64,000 nt of DNA, taken from NCBI GenBank assembly GCA_034231615.1, contig CM067315.1, positions 11,369,915 through 11,433,914 on the forward strand, written 5' to 3'. Of this stretch, positions 57,219-64,000 are shown one piece after another (position 1 is the stretch's first letter; every line of letters begins with the position of its first letter). A program made the translations under genes and the position numbers. The notes beneath the pieces are model-generated. The model did no database searches and was not told the origin of the DNA. It saw only the letters and a list, made by a program, of their open reading frames with translations. The stretch comes from Meghimatium bilineatum (taxonomy: Eukaryota; Mollusca; Gastropoda; Stylommatophora; Philomycidae).

Positions 57219-57432
57219 TGTCCGGCTCTGTGGCGAAGTGGTACAGAGCGCGTCTGTGACGGCAAAGGTACCGAGTTAGATCCTCACCACAGGCAATTGT
57301 GCATCCGGACCGTTCAGAAAGCAATGGCAACCTACTGAACGTATTTATATTGCCTAGAAAATCACTACAGCCAACAAATGCTGGGTTGATAGCTATGTCC
57401 TGGATAGGATATGCTACGAATAATAATAATGT
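57219..57432 (+). mobile_element. tRNA-derived SINE S4, best copy
   Basis: A Pol III A box (tggcgaagtggtac) and B box (gagttagatcc) lie in a tRNA-like head, followed by a body of ccggaccgttcagaaagcaa, ggcaacctactgaacg, attgcctagaaaatcactac and agccaacaaatgctgggttg. It ends in an (AAT)n tail at 57417-57430. Other copies are at 5752/6095 and 32335. Confidence 0.85.
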
Positions 57433-57494
57433 TCTTTGTATAGTCATTGCTAATATTATTCTGCTGAATAATCTCATCTGACGTTGACCAGATA

Positions 57495-57800
57495 TATGTG
57501 TTTGTTGTGTGTTTGAGAACCTCAGGAATTGCGAGCGATTAACTCTTGCTTTCTATGTGCAGTGGGGTGGTTTTTCTGAGCTTTCTGTCATATCCAGGAG
57601 ACTTCAGCTTTCGGTTTAGTGCAATGCCTATTGAATGGGCCTTCTACTCAGAGTGGGTATTTAATTGTATAGATAACATGCTAAAAAGCTTCCATAGATA
57701 GCCTTAATATAAGGGCATGTCATCTACTAAGGTTTTCTATTACATGGGTGGTTTGCCTAGTGGGCCATTGGTAAGACCCACAAACGCAACCGCATACGTA
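57495..57800. mobile_element. Interspersed repeat R3, copy 3
   Basis: Colinear with 44752-45062 along its whole length, at about 80-85% identity by eye. Confidence 0.8.
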
Positions 57801-57859
57801 TCCAACCACCTTAGTCTCCTTCCATGACTGGCGGCAGTATTACTAAACGGTACCATTTT

Positions 57860-57896
57860 GTCTTGCCCCAGCAACACACGAGCGTTCAGTAACAAT
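57860..57896 (-). mobile_element. Retroposon S2, terminal fragment
   Basis: The sequence gccccagcaacacacgagcg matches the reverse complement of the S2 5' end. Confidence 0.5.
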
Positions 57897-57907
57897 TAAA
57901 AAAATAC

Positions 57908-59010
57908 TCAGTTCCCTCTCATATATGACACACAACAGTTCCCTCTCATATATGACACACAACAGTTCCCTCTCATATATGACATACAACAGTTCCCTCT
58001 CATATATGACACACAACAGTTCCCTCTCATATATGACACACTTCAGTTCCCTCTCATATATGACACACATCAGTTCCCTCTCATATATGACACACATCAG
58101 TTCCCTCTCATATATGACACACAACAGTTCCCTCTCATATATGACACACTTCAGTTCCCTCTCATATATGACACACAACAGTTCTCTCTCATATATGACA
58201 CACTTCAGTTCCCTCTCATATATGATTCACATCAATTCCCTCTCATATATGACACACTTCAGTTCCCTCTCATATATGACACACAACAGTTCCCTCTCAT
58301 ATATGACACACTTCAGTTCCCTCTCATATATGATTCACATCAATTCCCTCTCATATATGACACACAACAGTTCCCTCTCATATATGACTCACAACAGTTC
58401 CCTCTCATATATGAGTCACATCAGTTCCCTCTCATATATGACTCACAACAGTTCCCTCTCATATATGAGTCACATCAGTTCCCTCTCATATATGACTCAC
58501 ATCAGTTCCCTCTCATATATGACTCACATCAGTTCCCTCTCATATATGACTCACATCAGTTCCCTGTCATATATGACACACAACAGTTCCCTCTGGTATA
58601 TGACTCACATCAGTTCCCTCTCATATATGACACACATCAGTTCCCTCTCATATATGACTCACAACAGTTCCCTCTCATATATGAGTCACATCAGTTCCCT
58701 CTCATATATGAGTCATATCAGTTCCCTCTCATATATGACTCACATCAGTTCCCTCTCATATATGACTCACATCAGTTCCCTCTCATATATGACACACATC
58801 AGTTCCCTGTCATATATGACTCACAACAGTTCCCTCTCATATATGAGTCACATCAGTTCCCTCTCATATATGACTCACATCAGTTCCCTCTCATATATGA
58901 CTCACATCAGTTCCCTCTCATATATGACTCACATCAGTTCTCTGTCATATATGACTCACATCAGTTCCCTCTCATATATGACACACAACAGTTCCCTCTG
59001 GTATATGACA
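57908..59010. repeat. Minisatellite, 27-bp unit, about 40 copies
   Basis: The unit is cagttccctctcatatatga plus cacacaa. The last seven bases fall into a few variants (cacacaa, cacactt, ctcacat, gtcacat, ctcacaa) that are grouped along the array. Frames stay open on both strands because the period is 9 codons; no protein is inferred from SSLSYMTHN repeats. Confidence 0.97.
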
Positions 59011-59204
59011 AATAAATTCCTGAAATGTACGGGTATGCAGACAAAACTAACTTGCACTACGCAAACATGTCTGTAGAAAACAGTATTTGTTTGTTGAGTC
59101 TGGTATTAAAGTTTCTTTAGGGTGAGGTGAGGTGACCTATTCACACTGAGTCCCTTGTAAGGGTTTATCGGCTTTTTATTTGAAGCCGTTTCCAAACGTG
59201 GGGA
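59011..59204. other. Unassigned spacer
   Basis: No feature is recognised. Confidence 0.5.
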
Positions 59205-59370
59205 ACACGTCCCTCGAATGGAAGAGGAGATTCGAGAATTATCAACTGATCCCAATCTTGAAACATCAATCCCAATTAAATCAAAATGGTGGCAAATCAT
59301 AAATTCTCTTTATGCCAACATTATGTAATCTGTGACAGACGTGGACAATACTGCAAGAATTAAATTAACT
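59205..59370 (+). mobile_element. LINE fragment
   Basis: It encodes RIRELSTDPNLETSIPIKS and then WWQIINSLYANIM, parallel to KYELVPISKHKFIPIYRK, KANHKFNLHTNIV in the LINE at 33775-34974. MITE M1 follows directly. Confidence 0.6.
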
Positions 59371-59628
59371 GTGGTACAATACAAGTAGACGCCACCACAT
59401 GTTTAATTATTTCCCTTGTCTATGTGTAAAGTTTCATGTTCATCATTTAATAATTGAAATATTTATTTATTTAGTGTTGGGATTAGGGTTAATTATGTAA
59501 AACACAAATATTCTAACCCTAAAATAAACTAATATTTAAATTATTAAATAATGAAGACGAAAATTACAAACATAGACAAAGGAAATAACTCGACTATTTA
59601 GTGGCGTCTACTTGTACTGTGTCTTAAC
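59371..59628. mobile_element. MITE M1, complete copy
   Basis: The inverted ends are gtacaatacaagtagacgcc and, reversed, gtacaagtagacgccacta, followed inward by taattatttccctt... / ...tatttcctttgtctatg. The centre has gggattagggttaattatgt and attctaaccctaaaataaac. About 258 bp, the same length as the copy at 33949. Confidence 0.85.
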
Positions 59629-60458
59629 TGTATATCACTAAATAAGGAGACTTGAAGACTGACGTCTAGACGATAAACAAGATTTATTTAAGTCAAGCTC
59701 GAATATAAATAAATACAAGAAATGAATGACTTTTTTAAAATTTAGGGATAGGGAAAACACTGACCGAAACTGATCTAGGGAAAACTATTTTTTTAAAATA
59801 AAACTTATCTTATGGTAACGTAAGCTCTCATCATCCTCAGTTCTTCCAATTACTCCCAAATCCCGTTGGTCCAATTTGGTTTATCGGAGCTGTGACCATT
59901 AAATAATGGAGGTCGTGATTCAAGTAGTTATGTCGCCGCGACCCATGTTAAGTATTAAATATAGTGGTGTATCATGTACAGGACATTACTATTCAACTAT
60001 TGGTGAAGTTTGTGGCAACACTGAATACACCAAATAATATCGTCAATACAATGTGCATGGTCAGCGTTCCAAACACCTAGTTCGACAAGTTGGGATTTAG
60101 ATGCAAGCTCACTATACAATCACCTAGTTCAAGTCATTGGGATGCGAGCTCACTATCAATTCTGTTACGGCATATTAAACATATGTCCATAATTTACGTC
60201 AACAATTTTTGACCCCTCTCCTCCCCCGCATAATTTTCCCACAAGAAATGTACGGAAAACCTACATAATGTGTTGCAAATTTTTAGGCTTTTTAAATTCA
60301 AGCAATTCAATCCATGCATTAAAAAAATGTTGATGTCTACTTCTGTTAAATTCCCCCCCCCCCCATCCCTTGTTAATGATCTCCGGTTTCCTATCTCCCC
60401 CCCCCACCCCCTTTGTTGTCGTAATTTATGGGAAAGCTCCCAAATACTAGCTTAGAAC
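59629..60458. other. Unassigned region with M4 motifs
   Basis: C-runs at about 60353 and 60397 sit beside cataatttacgtcaacaatt and tgtcgtaatttatggga, the M4-type motif. No gene is recognised. Confidence 0.45.
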
Positions 60459-60470
60459 AGTAAAATAAAT

Positions 60471-60745
60471 CGCCCGTGTGTTGCCGTGACCAGAGAGGGG
60501 AACAAACATCAACACTGTTTACCTTCTATGCATGTCGTAAGAGGCGACTAAAATGTTTATAGGATGGAGTTGGCTGCGCCATCCCATATAGGATCAGGGA
60601 CCCGACGTTGTGTCGATGTCGGGTGTGTCATGTCGAAAGGCACAGATATCGCAGAAATGTTGTAAACCATGACATAACTCATTCCGTTCTCTGGATTACA
60701 TCCTGCTAATCTGCAGGAGTTTGAGAATGAAAGCAGAAGCAGATG
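60471..60745 (+). mobile_element. Retroposon S2, full-length copy with 12-bp duplication
   Basis: Flanked by agtaaaataaat at 60459-60470 and 60746-60757. It starts cgcccgtgtgttgccg, contains gtcgtaagaggcgactaa, the hairpin pair tataggatgg / ccatcccata, and gtcgaaaggcacagatatcg, and ends gaatgaaagcagaagcagat. Confidence 0.9.
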
Positions 60746-60757
60746 AGTAAAATAAAT

Positions 60758-61365
60758 AGATGAACATTTTCTACATTCATGCACTACGGACACTATAGTA
60801 ATTTTTTATCTTTGAGCTAAAAGTGTCAATGAGAAAGCACTTACTCAATGGTTGCGCCAACGATCCCAAATCAGTCTGAAGACTCGATTGTGCCGAGAAA
60901 GAACAAAACCCACCTGTAACCAAAATCCAGCTTACCTCTACATAACTGCGTCAAATCCATGAAACTCAAGAAGCGCTAAATCTGGCTAGAAAACTAGCAG
61001 AACTAAGGAAATGTTACTCTCGTAGAAACTATTCCGCATCTGTGCAGGAGTTGTCTCTCGCCAAGTGCCAGCTCGCGTTAGATTAGAAGGAATTTACATT
61101 TAACCGACACGAGTGATTCCTTCATCACCAGAAATATCTGACACGAAATTTACACGAAGCAGCAACGCTCTCTCATTCGATGTTTTACTAAGTCTGTTGG
61201 TGAGGTGGCCATGTAAGTTTCTATACAAACACGGAGCTGTCAGCCGATATTGTGAGAGCCCAAAGGTCAGTTAAAAGTTAAGGAGAGGGTGAGAAAGGGT
61301 TGGGCAGAAAAGTTGTCAGCAACTGGTACACTGTACTGATCTTCAGTTCATGATTAACAGACACC
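60758..61365. other. Unassigned spacer
   Basis: A coding-like stretch at 60945-61085 was considered and rejected (see rejected list). Nothing else is recognised. Confidence 0.45.
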
Positions 61366-61500
61366 TTCTTCTTCTTCTTCAGCGTTCGCTCTCAAATATC
61401 CTCAACGAATATTTCGTGTGATTTCCGCCAGGGAGCGTGAAGTACGTTGTGCTGCAAGTTCCACAGTAAAACTGTGATTATTTGCACCCCGGTTGGCCAC
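61366..61500 (-). mobile_element. Retroposon S3, copy 2
   Basis: It starts cttcttcttcttcttcagcg and ends tttgcaccccggttggccac. Homologous to 52190-52325. Confidence 0.7.
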
Positions 61501-62765
61501 TTGTGGTCAGGACGTCCGAGGTCCAGAACATCCGTTTTTCATCCGTGTCCAGCATTTTCGTCATTCCTTTATTTCGGGTTTGGTCCCTAGTCCGTGACAG
61601 CCTGTCTATATGTCGCCGGGCACGCTGGTGTGTAGTGCCTCTTCGCCAAGACGCTTGTCGAGCGCGTCTATCTGGCACAAGATGCTCCACCGTCTATAAA
61701 CCCATCTCGTGCAATTGGACGAACTCTGCCTGTGTCCATCGGGTACTGAACCTTTTCTAATCCGCGAGCCTGGTTCCGTATGAGGAAGAACTCGCCAGAA
61801 GAGTTGAACCCTGGCTTGTTCGCCCTCCTACCGGAGGCGTCGTTCACAACATCGTGAACCCCTCGCACAAGTTTGAGTCTCACACCACGCGTTTGAGAGC
61901 AAGGCCTTCTCGAGCTGAGCGACCTTGACCCAATAGCGCATGAGCCCATCAGGTACTGAACCCTTTCTCTCTGCATGTGTATTTCCGGTATAGGAAAGCT
62001 TGACAATAGAGTTAGGCCAGGGCTAAATCGTTGTCCCTTTTGTGCCTGAGCCCATCAGGTACTGAACCCTTTCTCTCTGCAAGTGTATTACCGGTATAGG
62101 AAATCTTGACAGTAGAGTTGGGCCAGGACTGTCATCGTTGTCCCCTTCTTGCCTAAGCCCATCGGGTTCAGAACCCTTTCTCTTCGCGAGCATATTTTCG
62201 GTATAGAAAGGCTCGACATTAGAGTTGGTTTATGTCTTCTTGCTTTTCCGAGCGCCCACGATTGCATCTGGGTCTCTGCTTATAAGGATCACAGGTAACT
62301 AGAAGCTCGTCTCGAGCTAACAGAGCTTATAGTTACCCTTTCCTAGGAACGTTTCACTTTTCATTTGCAGTTCGCGCTGCCCTCTGGCGCTTTTCTGCCC
62401 TTTCATTGTGTCATTGTACTCATTATGACATATATTTGTTTTTCTCCATGCAACCACCTTTACGTGCCTTTTACATTGGCCACCCATCCAATGTTCTGAC
62501 TGGACTAACAGGCGTCACTGTATGTCGACAGTGTCGCTGTATGTGGTGATGCAAATGGTGTCGGAGATATTGTCTGTCTCTTTTGCAGTCAAATCTCTTT
62601 CCATCTGCTTCCTCCACATTCTCGGACACGATCCCCAAATGATTTTGCCAGGATTTGGCCAGCGAGCGGCTGTATTTCTGTTTCCAGGGTGCACCGCGAG
62701 GAAGTACATTTGGGATCTTGGTTATCTGCTAACCCTGGGTCCGCCTAGAGCAATGTGTTCCCTTT
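61501..62765 (+). mobile_element. Large interspersed element R4, copy 2, with internal about 107-bp repeats
   Basis: 62240-62765 aligns with 36390-36900. 61933-62245 holds three successive copies of an about 107-bp block (cccatcaggtactgaaccct, ttctctctgca, ccggtatagga, cttgac, tagagttgggcc). A more diverged copy lies at 61735, and single relatives are at 36110 and 35840. Less AT-rich than its surroundings. No protein motif is recognised in any frame. Confidence 0.65.
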
Positions 62766-62867
62766 GAACCCCAACAGACACCTGATTTGAGAAAACGTTT
62801 AGAAAAAAATAAATATGAATTGGTCGAGTATTTAGTCAAGTTAACCCATAGCATTTATTAATGCCGT

Positions 62868-63068
62868 AGGGATGTGAGATGTTAGCGATCTCACATTTCA
62901 GTGGCTCTGCTATACGAGAGTGACAGCCATCTCGTAGGGATGTGAGATGTTAGCGATCTGACATTTCAGTGGCTCTGCTATACGAGAGTGACAGCCATCT
63001 CGTAGGGATGTGAGATGTTAGCGATCTCACATTTCAGTGGCTCTGCTATACGAGAGTGACAGCCATCG
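62868..63068. repeat. Palindrome-containing tandem repeat, 68-bp unit, 3 copies
   Basis: The unit is tagggatgtgagatgttagc plus gatctcacatttcagtggct and ctgctatacgagagtgacag, then ccatctcg. tgtgagat and atctcaca pair around gttagcg. Copies differ at about one base (gatctgac in unit 2). Confidence 0.95.
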
Positions 63069-63304
63069 CTTCTCCCTCGCAGTCTTTACTTTCCGGATTA
63101 ATCCGGTACCCATTTAAGGCTGGGTCGATCCTGCAGCCGTTACTATCTGAAAAACATTTCCGCCTCAACTGCAGAACGAGCCCATGACCACTCATAGGCG
63201 AAGTCAGTGCATTGTCCACTGCAATACCCCCCACCCCCCTGTCCCACCAAAGTATTGCCTAGCATGACGTTGGTTGGGGGGGGGGCTATATATTAGAAAG
63301 AAAG
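63069..63304. other. Spacer with weak tRNA-like block
   Basis: On the minus strand, 63200-63160 shows gtggtcatgggctcgttctg, only faintly B-box-like. A G-run is at about 63277. No gene is seen. Confidence 0.35.
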
Positions 63305-64000
63305 TATCGTAAGAAATGTGATACTGTAAGGAATTGGAAGAATGAGAACAAGTGTGTTATTGGGAGTAATTGGAAGAATGAGAGCAAGTGTGTTGTTAGG
63401 AGTAATTGCAAGAATGAAAGTGTGTTACTGGGAGTATTTGGAGGAATGAAAGTGTGTTACTGGGATTAATTGGAAGAATGAGAGCAAGTGTGTTGTTAGG
63501 AGTAATTGGAAGAATGTGAGCAAGTGTGTTGTTAGGAGTAATTGGAAGAATGAGAGCAAGTGTGTTGTTAGGAGTAATTGGAAGAATGAGAGCAAGTGTG
63601 TTGTTAGGAGTAATTGGAAGAATGAGAGCAAGTGTGTTGTTAGGAGTAATTGGAAGAATGAGAGCAAGTGTGTTGTTAGGAGTAATTGGAAGAATGAGAG
63701 CAAGTGTGTTGTTAGGAGTAATTGGAAGAATGAGAGCAAGTGTGTTGTTAGGAGTAATTGGAAGAATGAGAGCAAGTGTGTTGTTAGGAGTAATTGGAAG
63801 AATGAGAGCAAGTGTGTTGTTAGGAGCAATTGCAAGAATGAGAGCGTGTTACTGGGAGTAATTGGAAGAATGTGAGCAAGTGTGTTACTGGGAGTAATTG
63901 GAATAATGAGAGCAAGTGTGTTACTGGGAGTAATTGCAAGAATGAGAGCGTGTTACTGGGAGTAATTGGAAGAATGTGAGCAAGTGTGTTACTGGGAGTA
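63305..64000. repeat. Minisatellite, 36-bp unit, about 20 copies, cut by window end
   Basis: The unit is ttggaagaatgagagcaagt plus gtgttgttaggagtaa. The central nine units are nearly identical. The flanking units carry gttactgggagtaa. The open frames in three phases are artefacts of a period divisible by 3. Confidence 0.96.

Noticed and set aside
57925-59076. 383-codon open frame reading SSLSYMTHN repeats
   Set aside because: It is explained by a 27-bp minisatellite. The opposite strand is open too, and the unit variation shows no codon-level pattern.
60803-61210. Decayed exon: a frame with EALNLARKLAELRKCYSRRN and six stops
   Set aside because: The longest stop-free run is only about 46 codons, and the number of stops is not below random expectation. 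The peptide matches no family I know.

Overview
This is a window of eukaryotic nuclear DNA with no convincing host gene in it. No prokaryotic gene organisation, rRNA, CRISPR array or operon is visible. The longest open frames mostly translate tandem repeats whose period is a multiple of three. What can be recognised is decayed transposable-element DNA: non-LTR retrotransposons (LINEs), an internally deleted hAT transposon, a complete hAT-type MITE, several short retroposed families (SINE-like), inverted-repeat MITEs and one intact transposon-type ORF. LINEs of the kinds seen here (an APE/RT/RNase H type resembling the I/Nimb group, and endonuclease-RT types with short-repeat tails), together with very abundant minisatellites, suggest an invertebrate. 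A mollusc or another lophotrochozoan is my guess, at low to moderate confidence.

Layout. 0-10 kb: a 46-bp array cut by the window edge, an R1 repeat, a short retroposon (S1), a fold-back element, a 1.6-kb array of 32-bp units, a SINE interrupted by another retroposon, a 42-bp array, and the 3' end of a LINE with an ATC/GAT tail. 10-20 kb: a LINE 3' half carrying a 13-bp minisatellite and a hAT insertion; a 28-bp array interrupted by a LINE with a 10-bp target-site duplication; a 1.6-kb AT-rich array of 14-bp units; a 24-bp array. 20-33 kb: two pieces of the RNase H-type LINE (3' end and APE domain), 14-bp and 28/30-bp arrays, MITEs, a 38-bp array containing an S1 copy, a full-length S2 copy, LINE remnants and a hAT MITE with a perfect 8-bp duplication. 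33-45 kb: a LINE interrupted by a MITE, a second LINE and a 16-bp array; the large unknown element R4; the intact 266-codon transposon-type ORF; more LINE and S2 copies; a GC-rich 60-bp array. 45-64 kb: R1, R2 and R3 repeats, a 24-bp array, two LINE bodies (one with RT and RNase H domains), a 1.1-kb array of 27-bp units, MITE M1, S2, S3, a second R4 copy, a palindromic 68-bp array and a 36-bp array running off the end.

How the parts relate. S1, S2 and S3 all finish with the same short 3' signature (gaacgc.gaagaagaa). The RNase H-type LINE finishes with a very similar one, so it is a plausible autonomous partner for these short elements. Roughly a fifth of the window is tandem repeat, and several arrays lie inside or at the edge of transposon copies. 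All names S1-S4, R1-R4, M1-M4, LINE-N and LINE-C are labels local to this window. They come from comparing copies by eye, not from a repeat library.
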